Below, one piece after another: positions 14,851-23,340 of a stretch of DNA of 38,727 bases (positions are counted from its first letter, which is position 1; the number at the start of each line of letters is the position of its first letter). The position numbers and the translations under genes were made by a program. Source of the stretch: SCUN01 sp964355365 (GTDB lineage: Bacteria; Acidobacteriota; Vicinamibacteria; Vicinamibacterales; SCN-69-37); the NCBI GenBank assembly GCA_964355365.1, contig CAYHEX010000006.1, positions 1 through 38,727 of the forward strand. The letters run 5' to 3'. The notes below the pieces were generated by a model that saw only the letters and a list, made by a program, of their open reading frames with translations, was not told where the DNA came from and did not search any database.

Positions 14851-16454
14851 GCGCGCCGCCCGGCCGCACTATCGCCGCCGACGTCGCGATCATCGGATCG
14901 GGGTTCAGCGGCGCGCTCACGGCGCTGGCGCTGCGGCAACAGGGGCTGTCCGTTGTGCTCCTCGAACGCGGCCGGCATCCTCGCTTCGCGATCGGCGAGT
15001 CATCAACGCCGCTCGCCAATCTGCTGCTCGAGGAACTCGCAGACCGCTACGATCTGCCACGCCTGCGGCCGCTGTCGAAGTTCGGCACATGGCGCGAGGC
15101 GTACCCTGACGTCGCTTGCGGACTCAAGCGCGGGTTCAGTTTCTTCCACCACGACCTCGACCTTCCGTTCGTCGACGACGCAGATCACGGGCACCAGTTG
15201 CTCGTCGCGGCCAGTCCGAACGATGCGATCGGTGACACGCACTGGTACCGGCCGGACTTCGACCTCTTCCTCGTGCGAGAAGCCCAGCACGCGGGGGCGG
15301 AGTATCTTGACGACACGCGGCTGGATGCGATCGACATCGATGGCGCGCGCGGTGCGGTTCTGCGCGCGCGTCGTCATGACGCCTCGCTCATCGTCCACGC
15401 GCGATTCGTCATTGATGCGAGCGGGCCGCGCGGCTTTCTGCACCACGCGTTGGGACTCGCCGAACACACGCCGCAGTGGCTGCCGCCAACGCAGGGCCTG
15501 TACTCGCATTTCCGCGACGTCGAGCGCTGGGATCGGCTTCAGCCGAGTGACGCCGCGCCGCCCTATCCGGTCGACGACGCCGCCGTGCATCACGTGTTTC
15601 CCGGTGGATGGATCTGGATCCTGCGGTTCACCAACGGCATCACGAGCGCCGGCGCGGCGGTGACCGAGCCGCTCGCTGAGGAACTGCGTCTGCAGGACGG
15701 CGAAGCGGGCTGGCGGCGACTGCTCGATCGCGTGCCGTCGGTCGGCGCTCAATTCGCCGCATCGCGAGCGATTCTGCCCTTCGTTCACGCGCCGCGTGTG
15801 GCGTTCCGGAGCCGTGCAGTCGTGGGACCATGTTGGGCCCTGCTGCCGTCGGCGGCCGGGATCGTCGATCCCCTGTTGTCGACGGGTTTCCCGCTCACCC
15901 TGCTCGGCATTCATCGGCTCGCCGCACTGCTCGGTCGCGGACTGGACGCGCCGGATCGCGCGACCGCGCTCGCCGATTACGAGCGCCAGACGATCGACGA
16001 GCTCGACGCCACCGAACGACTCGTTGCGGCGCTGTACGCGAGCATGGCGGACTTCGCACTCTTCAAGCGTCTGAGCCTCCTCTATTTCGCGGCCGCCAGC
16101 TTCGCGGAAACCGTTCGACGACTCGGCCGGCCGCAAGACGCGCGCGGGTTCCTGCTCTGCGAGGATCCGTGGTTCGGACCGGAATTGCGGGCCTGCGCAG
16201 ACACCGCGCGGCAGCGTCCGACGGGAGTCGATCGGGAAGCGCTACTGGCGCGCATCGATCGGGCGATCGCACCGGTGGACGTCGCTGGACTCGCCGATCG
16301 ATCGCGGCGTGACTGGTTTCCGGTCCTCGCCGCGGATCTCCTGGCCGCCGCACCGAAGCTGTCGACCAGTCAGGACGAACTGCGCCAACTGCTTCGTCGC
16401 TGCGGCTTCGACAATGGGCACGACGTACGCGAAGATTCGGAGCATCTGACATGA
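14847..16454 (+). CDS. FAD-dependent oxidoreductase of the tryptophan-halogenase-like superfamily
   Basis: 535 residues. The N-terminal FAD-binding motif is VAIIGSGFSGALTALAL (GSGFSG 17-22), followed by LLERGRHPRFAIGESSTP, a stretch typical of flavin-dependent halogenases. K94 in GLKRGFSF aligns by eye with the catalytic lysine of halogenases, and GGWIWILRF (W255, W257) resembles the WxWxIP motif, with the proline changed to arginine. It could halogenate, hydroxylate or oxidise; the altered WxWxIP makes halogenation uncertain. A long helical C-terminal region (about 400-535) is unassigned. ATG overlaps the radical SAM stop by 4 nt. The enzyme is cytoplasmic (no signal). The open frame upstream to 14526 is inside the previous gene. 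Confidence 0.8.
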   Translation: MSAPPGRTIAADVAIIGSGFSGALTALALRQQGLSVVLLERGRHPRFAIGESSTPLANLLLEELADRYDLPRLRPLSKFGTWREAYPDVACGLKRGFSFFHHDLDLPFVDDADHGHQLLVAASPNDAIGDTHWYRPDFDLFLVREAQHAGAEYLDDTRLDAIDIDGARGAVLRARRHDASLIVHARFVIDASGPRGFLHHALGLAEHTPQWLPPTQGLYSHFRDVERWDRLQPSDAAPPYPVDDAAVHHVFPGGWIWILRFTNGITSAGAAVTEPLAEELRLQDGEAGWRRLLDRVPSVGAQFAASRAILPFVHAPRVAFRSRAVVGPCWALLPSAAGIVDPLLSTGFPLTLLGIHRLAALLGRGLDAPDRATALADYERQTIDELDATERLVAALYASMADFALFKRLSLLYFAAASFAETVRRLGRPQDARGFLLCEDPWFGPELRACADTARQRPTGVDREALLARIDRAIAPVDVAGLADRSRRDWFPVLAADLLAAAPKLSTSQDELRQLLRRCGFDNGHDVREDSEHLT

Positions 16455-19400
16455 GCGCGCGCACTCGCCTTCTGCTCCTTTTCATCACGGCTTCCATCGT
16501 GACCGCCTCGTCGTGCTCCGGGTGCCGTCGTGACCTCGTGGTGTCCGATTCGGTCTACCTCGAAGCCGTCTCCGCATTTCACACCGGCCTGGCGGCGCTC
16601 CAGACCAGCCAGGACGGCCTCGCGCTGCAGAAGCTCCAGCGCGTGACGGAAATTGTTCCGAAAGAACCGGCGGCGTGGGCCAACCTCGGACTCTTGTATC
16701 TGCGTCATCAAGAGCTGGATCAAGCCGCGCAGCAACTCGAGCGCGCGGCGGCGCTCGCGCCCAAGAGCGCGGCGATCGTGAGACTGCAAGGCCTGACCGA
16801 GAGCCGGCGGGGGAATCTCGACGAAGCCATCCGCGCGTGGAAGCGCGCCGTGTCGCTCGATCCCGGTGATCTCCGATCCGCATTCGCCGTGGCCGAGGAA
16901 CTGGAGCGTCTCGGTGGCGCCGCGAACGACGCCGAAGCCGAGAAGATGCTGGCGGCCTTGCTCTCGCGCGCCGACAACCTGGCGGTTCGCGTGGAATACG
17001 CGCGGCTTGCAGCCAAGCGCGGCGAGGCCGCACTGCTGGAGCAAGCCCTCGCGCCACTGGCGCCACTGGCCGGGTCGTGGCCCGCCGAAGCGCGGGAGCA
17101 ACTGGAGACGCTGCGAACGGCGGCGGCCGCGGACGTTCGCTCGGCAGCACTGCAAGCGGTATTTCTGAAGAACCTGCTGCTGCCGATCCCCAGCTATCGC
17201 CAGGCGCTGGAGCTGGTCACCACGCCGCAGGACGTCGTCGGTGAACCGCTCGAGCGTTTTCTGGCGCTCAAGAACCCGGAGCCGGCGGCCTCGCCGGCGG
17301 ACCGAGGGCTGACATTCGTCGTCTCGGCCGTCGCCGACAACGGGACGGGTGATGCGTTCTGGGCGAGCACGATGTCGTTGCGCGGTGAAGGACAACCGGC
17401 CGTCGTCATCGGCGGCGCATCGGGTCTGCGCGTGGCCGACACGCACATCGGCGCGGCGACCTTCGCCGCTGCGAGCCGCGTGCTGGCGATCGATTACAAC
17501 TATGACTTCCGCACCGACCTGATCGTCTACGGGGCGAAGGGCGTGCAGATTCTCCGGCAGGAAGACGACGGGCGTTTCGCCGACGTCACGATCAGCGCGC
17601 GCGTGCCGGACGCCGTGCGCAACGCGTCCGTCGCCGCCGCGTGGGGCGCGGACATCGATCTGGACGGCGACCTGGATGTGGTCATTGGGCCGACCGACGG
17701 CGCCCCCGTGGTCCTGCGCAACAACACGGACGGCACCTTTGCGGCGCAGTCGCCGTTTGGCGGCGTCAGCCGGGCGCGCGGCTTCGTCTGGACCGACCTC
17801 GACGGTGACAGCACACCGGATGCCGCGATCCTGCAAGACGATGGCGCGACGCGGCTCTATCGAAACGCGCGGGGCGGCGCCTTCCGGGAACAATCGCTGA
17901 CCGGCGTCCCCGCGAATGTGGTCGCGATGGCCGCGGGCGACATCGGCCATGGCGGCACGCTCGACCTGCTGCTGCTCGGCGCCGACGGCGCGGTGAGCCG
18001 CATCGCGCCGTCCACGTGGACGACGACGCCGGTGGCGAAGCTCGCCGCCCCACCCGAGCGGCTCGCAACGGGCACCGCGCGTCTACTGCTCGCCGATCTC
18101 GACAACAACGGGGCGGCGGATTTGATCGTCTCGGGGCCGTCGACGACGAGCGTGCTGCTCACCGATGCCCACGGGCAATTCGCGCCGCTCGCGAGTTCGC
18201 TGAATCTCAGCGCACTCGATGCGGCGGATCTCGATGGCGACGGCCGGCTCGACCTGGTCGGGCTCGACCCGAACCGCCGGGCGGTGCGCGCGACCAGTCG
18301 AGGCACCACGTCGTATCACTGGCAGATCCTGCGGCCGCGTGCGGCCACCGCGCACGGCGATCAACGCATCAACTCCTTCGGTCTCGGCGGCACCGTGGAG
18401 ATTCGCACCGGCCTTCACACGCAGAAGCAGGCGATCACATCCCCGCTCGTGCACTTCGGTCTCGGCGTCGCCACGTCGACCACTGTCGTGCGGATCGTGT
18501 GGCCCAACGGCGTGCTGCAATCCGACTTCGATCAACCGAGCGACGCGTCGCTCCTGGCCGACCAGCGGCTGAAGGGATCGTGTCCGTGGCTGTTCGCGTG
18601 GAATGGCCGCGCCATGGCGTTCGTGACCGATCTGATCTGGCGGTCACCGCTGGGCTTGCGCATCAACGCGCAGACCAACGCCGACGTGCTGATGACGGAA
18701 GACCGCGTCAAGATTCCCGGCGATGCGCTGGTGCCCCGAAACGGCGCGTACGACCTGCGCGTCACGGCGGAGCTCTGGGAAACGCACTTCTTCGATCTGG
18801 TGTCGTTGATGGTTGTCGATCATCCCGCGGGCACCGAGGCGTTCATTGATGAGCGCTTCGCGATCCCGGCACCGTCACTCGACGCGGTGGCGACCGGTCC
18901 GGTGCAGCCATGGCGCGCCGTTCGCGACGACCAGGGTCGCGATGTCTCGGACGTGGTGGGCGCGCGCGACGACCGGCACCTCGACTTCGCCGGTCGCGGC
19001 GAGTATCAGGGCATCACGCGCGATCAGTTCATTGAACTCGAGTTGCCGGACAACGCGCCGCGTACCGGACCGCTGTTCCTGATCGCTCAGGGCTGGATCC
19101 ACCCGACCGACACATCGGTCAACATCGCCATCAGCCAGGGGCGGCACGCGGTCCCGCGCGGACTCTCGCTGCTCGTGGCCGACGCGGCCGGACGTTTCCG
19201 CGAGGTGAAGACGAACCTCGGTTTCCCTGCGGGCAAAGACAAGACCGTGCTCATCGATCTGACCGGCGTGCTGCCCTCCACCGGACCGCGCCGCGTGCGC
19301 CTCGCCACCAACCTCGAGATCTACTGGGATCGGCTCGGCTGGGCGGTCGGCCGTCCCGACGTGCGTCTGGAGCCACGCCGCATCGAGATGTCGACGGCGG

Positions 19401-19879
19401 CGCTCGCGTTCCGCGGCTATTCGCCGACCGAACAGCGCGGCCCGAGTTCGCCCGAGCGTCCGCGGTACGACCTGGCCGGCACGGCCCCGCGGTGGTTCGA
19501 TCTCGAGGGGTTCTACACGCGCTATGGCGACGTGCGCGCCTTGCTCACCTCGGTCGACGATCGTTACGTCATCATGAACGCCGGCGATGAACTGCGGCTG
19601 TCATTTCCTGCGGCGCCACCGCCGACGCCGGGGATGATCAGAGACTTCGTGGTCACGGGGGACGGTTGGGTGAAAGACGGCGATTACAACACGACGTTCT
19701 CACGCACCGTGCTGCCGCTGCCCACGCATGCGAGCGGACGCTACGACACCGCGCCCGGCCGCCTCGAGGATGATCCCGTGTATCGCCAGCATCGTCAGGA
19801 TTTCGTGGACTACCACACCCGTTACGTCACGCCCACACCCGCGTTGAACGCGCTGCGACCAAACGGAGTCCGGCGATGA
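16451..19879 (+). CDS. large exported TPR + FG-GAP/VCBS + UnbV-like protein with long C-terminal domain
   Basis: 1142 residues. The N-terminus is a signal peptide ending in ASSCSGC (C22 or C25), possibly a lipoprotein, though the lipobox is imperfect. Residues about 33-180 are tetratricopeptide repeats (AWANLGLLYLRHQELDQAAQQL, NLDEAIRAWKRAVSLDPGD). Residues about 300-600 are VCBS/FG-GAP blades (DIDLDGDLDVVIG, DLDGDSTPDAAIL, DLDNNGAADLIV, DLDGDGRLDLVGL). About 610-700 is UnbV-like (INSFGLGGTVEIR, VRIVWPNGVLQ). The remaining ~440 residues begin with SCPWLFAWNGRAMAFVTDL and include ELWETHFFDLVSLMVVDHP; I do not know a function for this region. It overlaps the halogenase-like gene by 4 nt and the next CRTAC1 gene by 4 nt. 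It probably acts outside the cytoplasm as a scaffold or binding protein (inference). Confidence 0.85.
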   Translation: MSARTRLLLLFITASIVTASSCSGCRRDLVVSDSVYLEAVSAFHTGLAALQTSQDGLALQKLQRVTEIVPKEPAAWANLGLLYLRHQELDQAAQQLERAAALAPKSAAIVRLQGLTESRRGNLDEAIRAWKRAVSLDPGDLRSAFAVAEELERLGGAANDAEAEKMLAALLSRADNLAVRVEYARLAAKRGEAALLEQALAPLAPLAGSWPAEAREQLETLRTAAAADVRSAALQAVFLKNLLLPIPSYRQALELVTTPQDVVGEPLERFLALKNPEPAASPADRGLTFVVSAVADNGTGDAFWASTMSLRGEGQPAVVIGGASGLRVADTHIGAATFAAASRVLAIDYNYDFRTDLIVYGAKGVQILRQEDDGRFADVTISARVPDAVRNASVAAAWGADIDLDGDLDVVIGPTDGAPVVLRNNTDGTFAAQSPFGGVSRARGFVWTDLDGDSTPDAAILQDDGATRLYRNARGGAFREQSLTGVPANVVAMAAGDIGHGGTLDLLLLGADGAVSRIAPSTWTTTPVAKLAAPPERLATGTARLLLADLDNNGAADLIVSGPSTTSVLLTDAHGQFAPLASSLNLSALDAADLDGDGRLDLVGLDPNRRAVRATSRGTTSYHWQILRPRAATAHGDQRINSFGLGGTVEIRTGLHTQKQAITSPLVHFGLGVATSTTVVRIVWPNGVLQSDFDQPSDASLLADQRLKGSCPWLFAWNGRAMAFVTDLIWRSPLGLRINAQTNADVLMTEDRVKIPGDALVPRNGAYDLRVTAELWETHFFDLVSLMVVDHPAGTEAFIDERFAIPAPSLDAVATGPVQPWRAVRDDQGRDVSDVVGARDDRHLDFAGRGEYQGITRDQFIELELPDNAPRTGPLFLIAQGWIHPTDTSVNIAISQGRHAVPRGLSLLVADAAGRFREVKTNLGFPAGKDKTVLIDLTGVLPSTGPRRVRLATNLEIYWDRLGWAVGRPDVRLEPRRIEMSTAALAFRGYSPTEQRGPSSPERPRYDLAGTAPRWFDLEGFYTRYGDVRALLTSVDDRYVIMNAGDELRLSFPAAPPPTPGMIRDFVVTGDGWVKDGDYNTTFSRTVLPLPTHASGRYDTAPGRLEDDPVYRQHRQDFVDYHTRYVTPTPALNALRPNGVRR

Positions 19880-21684
19880 TCCGCCGCTACGCTCGGCCAG
19901 CACTCGCCGTGGTGTTTGCGGCGTTGCTGGCCACGCCCTGGGCGATCCGTCATTGGGGACAACCGGCCGCGCCGCCTGTCACCGATGCGTTTCGTGAGTA
20001 CGGTTTCCGGCTGACTGAATCCGCGGCTGGTGCCGGCATTGGCGTGGTGCACGCCAGCCCGACACTGGACGCCAAGTTGGCGCACATCATGCCGCAGGTA
20101 TCGTCGATGGGCGCCGCCGTGTCGGTGGTGGATGTCGACAGGGACGGCGTGTCGGATCTCTATGTGACCGACAGCCACGAGGGGTCGCTGAACCATCTGT
20201 TCCGCGGCAAGGGCGATGGCACGTACGAGGACATCGGCGCGCGGCTCGGCATTGCGGACGTCAATCAGCCGGGCACGGGCGTGTCGATGGGCTCGGTCTG
20301 GGGTGACTACGACAACGACGGGTTCGAGGATCTGCTGCTCTATCGCTGGGGCCGGCCCGAGTTGTTTCACAACGACAACGGGAATCGATTCACGCGCGTC
20401 ACCGGCATCACCGGGTTTCCGGAGTGGGCCAACATCAACTCGGCGATCTGGTTCGACTTCGACCGCGACGGACGCCTCGACTTCTTCCTCGGCGGCTACT
20501 ACGACGAGCGCGTCGATCTGTGGAAGCTCGCCGATACGCGGATGATGCCGCAGAGTTTCGAGTACGCCAGGAACGGCGGGCGCAAGTACCTGTTTCACAA
20601 TCTCGGCGGCGGTCGGTTCGAAGAAGTGAGCGAGGCGGCCGGTCTGTCGTCGCGGCGATGGACGCTGGCGGCAGTGGCGGCCGACCTCAGCGGCTCGGGC
20701 TACCCCGATCTGTTCGTGGCCAACGACTACGGCGTGTCCGAGTTGTTCGTCAACGACCACGGCGTCTTCCGCGAGGCCGGGCGCGACAGCGGCGTGGGCT
20801 ATGCGCCCAAGAGCGGCATGAACGCGTCGGTCGGCGACGTGCTCAATCAGGGGCGGTTCGCCATCTACGTCTCGAATATCTCGGAACAGGGCGTGCTGCT
20901 GCAGGGCAACAATCTCTGGGTGCCCACGAGCGTGGCGAACGGCGTGCCGAAGTACGAGAATCTCGCGCGGGCGATGGGTGTTGAACTCGGCGGTTGGAGC
21001 TTCGGCGCCCAGTTCGGTGACCTGAACAACGACGGGTGGCTGGACCTCTACCTCGTCAACGGCTACGTGTCTGCGGACCGCAACGACACCTACTGGTACG
21101 ACTACTCGAAGATCGCCGGCGGCAACGAGTTTGTCATCTCGGATGCGCGCAACTGGCCGCCGATGGGCACGCGCAGCCTGGGCGGCTACCAGCAGAAGCG
21201 GGTGTGGATCAACGACGGCGGCGGGCAGTTCCGTGATGTCGCGCCGATGGTCGGCGTGACCGACCGTTACGACGGTCGCTCGGTCGTGCTCGCAGACCTG
21301 GCCAACCGCGGGGTGCTCGACGTGGTCGTGGCCAACCAACGCGGCCCCTTGCTGCTCTACCGAAACGAGGTCGCGCCCGGGCGCAACTGGATCGGGTTCG
21401 ATCTCGAAGGCGGGTGCCGTCCTCAAACCCCGTCGGCCGTGCCGTGCACGAATCGCAGCGCGATCGGCGCAGAGGTCACGGTCTTCTGGAATAAACGCCA
21501 GCAGAAGCAGGAAGTGTCCGGCGGCTCCGGCTTCTCTGCCCAGAACCAACGACGGCTGCATTTCGGCCTGGGCGCAGACGCCGCGGTCGACAAGGTCGTG
21601 GTCAGATGGCCGTCGGGTAGACTGTCAGAAATCCTGAACCCGGAACGCAATCGCACGCATCTCATCAAGGAACCGCCCTCGTGA
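19876..21684 (+). CDS. UnbV-like CRTAC1-type FG-GAP/VCBS protein with ASPIC/UnbV domain
   Basis: 602 residues with an N-terminal signal or anchor (about 7-26). VCBS blades contain DVDRDGVSDLYV, DYDNDGFEDLLL, DFDRDGRLDFFL and DLNNDGWLDLYL. The ASPIC/UnbV domain near the end contains NRSAIGAEVTVFW, SGGSGFSAQNQRRLHFGLG and VVRWPSGRLSE. It is followed, with a 4-nt GTGA overlap, by an NqrB/RnfD-like membrane gene: the same UnbV-UnbU order found in enediyne warhead cassettes, and a second copy of the pair at 4893-1247. Coupling to the enzymes upstream implies a shared pathway. Biochemical activity is unknown for the family. Confidence 0.9.
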   Translation: MIRRYARPALAVVFAALLATPWAIRHWGQPAAPPVTDAFREYGFRLTESAAGAGIGVVHASPTLDAKLAHIMPQVSSMGAAVSVVDVDRDGVSDLYVTDSHEGSLNHLFRGKGDGTYEDIGARLGIADVNQPGTGVSMGSVWGDYDNDGFEDLLLYRWGRPELFHNDNGNRFTRVTGITGFPEWANINSAIWFDFDRDGRLDFFLGGYYDERVDLWKLADTRMMPQSFEYARNGGRKYLFHNLGGGRFEEVSEAAGLSSRRWTLAAVAADLSGSGYPDLFVANDYGVSELFVNDHGVFREAGRDSGVGYAPKSGMNASVGDVLNQGRFAIYVSNISEQGVLLQGNNLWVPTSVANGVPKYENLARAMGVELGGWSFGAQFGDLNNDGWLDLYLVNGYVSADRNDTYWYDYSKIAGGNEFVISDARNWPPMGTRSLGGYQQKRVWINDGGGQFRDVAPMVGVTDRYDGRSVVLADLANRGVLDVVVANQRGPLLLYRNEVAPGRNWIGFDLEGGCRPQTPSAVPCTNRSAIGAEVTVFWNKRQQKQEVSGGSGFSAQNQRRLHFGLGADAAVDKVVVRWPSGRLSEILNPERNRTHLIKEPPS

Positions 21685-22526
21685 GCTTCCTGACGTCGCA
21701 CATCACGTTCGACAAGCGCTACCTCGCCCCGCTGCTGGCCACCATCGTGCTGATCGTCGGGCAGGTGACGTTCGGTTTCCTCGAGAGCTGGACGCGGACG
21801 GCGCTGGCGATCGGGACGTCCCTCGTCACGGAACTGGTGCTCGGCCGGATCTTCCTGGGGAAGTGGCCGCATTTGGCGAGCGGATACGTCTCGGGTATCA
21901 GTGTCGGCATGCTGGTGCGATCACCCGCGTACTGGCCGTATGCGCTGTGCGCCGCGATCTCGATTTCCTCGAAATACCTCATCCGGGTTGACGGCCGGCA
22001 CATCTGGAACCCCTCGAATCTCGGCATCGTGGCGATGCTCGTGCTCGCCTCCGACTCGGTCGCGAGTCTGAGCGTGCAGTGGGGCAACATGTGGCTGCCC
22101 ATGGCCGTCGTCTGGTGCTTTGGGTCGGTGATCGTTGCGACGTTGGGGCGACTGCACATCACCGCCAGTTACGTGGCGGCGTTCCTGTTCTTCTCGGTTG
22201 TGCGCGCGACGGTCACGGGCCACCCGTGGCTGGCCGAAGTGGCCCCCATTACCGGACCGATGTACCAGCTGTTCATCTTCTTCATGATCACGGACCCGAA
22301 GACGTCGGTGCATCCCAAGTGGGCACAGTCCCTGGTTGCGGTCCTCGTGGCCGCAGTCGAAGCGGTGTTTCGGCTGTTCCAGTTCGTTCACGCGCCGTAT
22401 TACGCGCTGTTCCTCGTCGGGCCGATCGCCAATCTCGTGGAGATCATGCTGACCCGTCGCGCCGCCGCGCGCGCATCACGGCCTTCGGCGCCCCATCAGG
22501 ATCGAGAGGAACTGCTCGCGCGTTGA
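21681..22526 (+). CDS. NqrB/RnfD-like (UnbU-like) integral membrane protein
   Basis: 281 residues with about eight membrane segments. Two marks of the NQR2/RnfD family are visible: HIWNPSNLGIVAML (107-120) and FFMITDPKTSV (200-210). The latter is comparable to the TDPVSAS stretch of NqrB/RnfD, although the SGAT flavinylation motif is not seen. It is shorter than NqrB (~410) and RnfD (~350) and is like UnbU of enediyne clusters. A GTG start overlaps the UnbV-like stop (GTGA). It may pass electrons or ions across the membrane for the exported UnbV-like partners (inference). It is the last gene of the six-gene operon, and an 88-bp gap follows. Unlike the copy at 1247-3070 it has no Sel1 extension. 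Confidence 0.75.
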   Translation: MSFLTSHITFDKRYLAPLLATIVLIVGQVTFGFLESWTRTALAIGTSLVTELVLGRIFLGKWPHLASGYVSGISVGMLVRSPAYWPYALCAAISISSKYLIRVDGRHIWNPSNLGIVAMLVLASDSVASLSVQWGNMWLPMAVVWCFGSVIVATLGRLHITASYVAAFLFFSVVRATVTGHPWLAEVAPITGPMYQLFIFFMITDPKTSVHPKWAQSLVAVLVAAVEAVFRLFQFVHAPYYALFLVGPIANLVEIMLTRRAAARASRPSAPHQDREELLAR

Positions 22527-22599
22527 GTACAGAGCCTGCACATTTATGCCGAAGCGCTATCCACCGAGCCGCCGAGGCTGAGGCGCCGCGAGTTACGGC

Positions 22600-22605
22600 T
22601 ATACT
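22600..22605 (+). promoter_or_regulatory. -10 box (TATACT) before the YdjY-domain gene
   Basis: TATACT followed by nine bases and the ATG at 22615, with no Shine-Dalgarno sequence between; the leader would be 0-3 nt. It would start the long operon 22615-36286. No -35 consensus is apparent in the 88-bp gap. Confidence 0.45.
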
Positions 22606-22614
22606 GACCGCCCC

Positions 22615-23340
22615 ATGACCTTTTATCGCGTCGTCGTCACCTGTCTTGCCGTGGGCGTTCTGTCGGCGGGCATTGCCGCCCAAGCGCAGAAGGCGCCGCC
22701 GCAGCAGCCGAAGGTGCCTCGCCCTGCGGCCGTCAAGATCCGCGAAGGCGTCTTCCGCGTCGGGAACATCGAAGTCGACACCGCAAAGAAGGAACTCCGG
22801 GTGGCCGGCATTCTCAACGAGAACGTCACGACGCTCGAGTGGGTCGCGAACACCCGCGGCGGCCCAAAGGCCTACGAAAGTGCCTTCTCGCTCGACTCCG
22901 ACGCGGCGACGTTTAACGCCGCGCTGCTCCTCATGGGCGCCGATCCCGCGCGGTCGCGCGTACCCACAAAGCACTTCGATCCGGTCCCGCCCAAGGGCGA
23001 CCCGATGGAGATCTTCGTCGAGTGGACCATGGGATCAAACGTGCGCCGGGTTCGTATCGAAGAGTTCCTGCTCGACCAGCGCACCAAGACCACGCTGCCT
23101 GTCGGGCCGTGGGTCTACACGGGATCGAGTTTCATCAACGGCCGGTACATGGCTGAACTCGATGGCGTGCTGATCGGGTTCGTCCACAGCCCGGCGCCGA
23201 TCATCGAGAACCCTCGAGCGGGCGCCGTCGAAGCCTTCGGATCGGTGGTTCTGAACAACAAGGGGCTGGGGCTCCCCAGCGGCATGCGGATCACGATGAT
23301 CATTCAGGCGGGCAGCGCTTCCCCGAAGGGCCGCCCATAG
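22615..23340 (+). CDS. secreted YdjY-domain protein
   Basis: 241 residues with a signal peptide (about 1-22) and an Ala/Pro/Lys-rich linker. The core resembles the YdjY domain: a short beta segment (FRVGNIEVDTAKKELRVAG), then the conserved LEWVANTRGGPKAYESAF and DAATFNAALLLMGADP stretches. The family is common in Planctomycetes and Acidobacteria as secreted proteins; its function is unknown. It leads a compact gene run, and its TAG stop shares a base with the GTG of the next gene. Confidence 0.75.
   Translation: MTFYRVVVTCLAVGVLSAGIAAQAQKAPPQQPKVPRPAAVKIREGVFRVGNIEVDTAKKELRVAGILNENVTTLEWVANTRGGPKAYESAFSLDSDAATFNAALLLMGADPARSRVPTKHFDPVPPKGDPMEIFVEWTMGSNVRRVRIEEFLLDQRTKTTLPVGPWVYTGSSFINGRYMAELDGVLIGFVHSPAPIIENPRAGAVEAFGSVVLNNKGLGLPSGMRITMIIQAGSASPKGRP

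Noticed and set aside
16370..17950. A 526-codon open frame on the minus strand
   Set aside because: It is opposite the TPR/FG-GAP protein gene; composition is typical of an antisense GC frame and it has no domain or upstream signal.
19822..21561. A 579-codon open frame on the minus strand
   Set aside because: It lies opposite the UnbV/CRTAC1 gene at 19876-21684. High-GC codon use leaves the opposite frame open; the translation is rich in R, H, V, A with no recognisable domain, while the plus strand gives a clear family match.
12545..22526. Enediyne biosynthetic cluster
   Set aside because: UnbV- and UnbU-like genes are present, but no iterative polyketide synthase, thioesterase (TEBC) or UnbL-like gene is seen.
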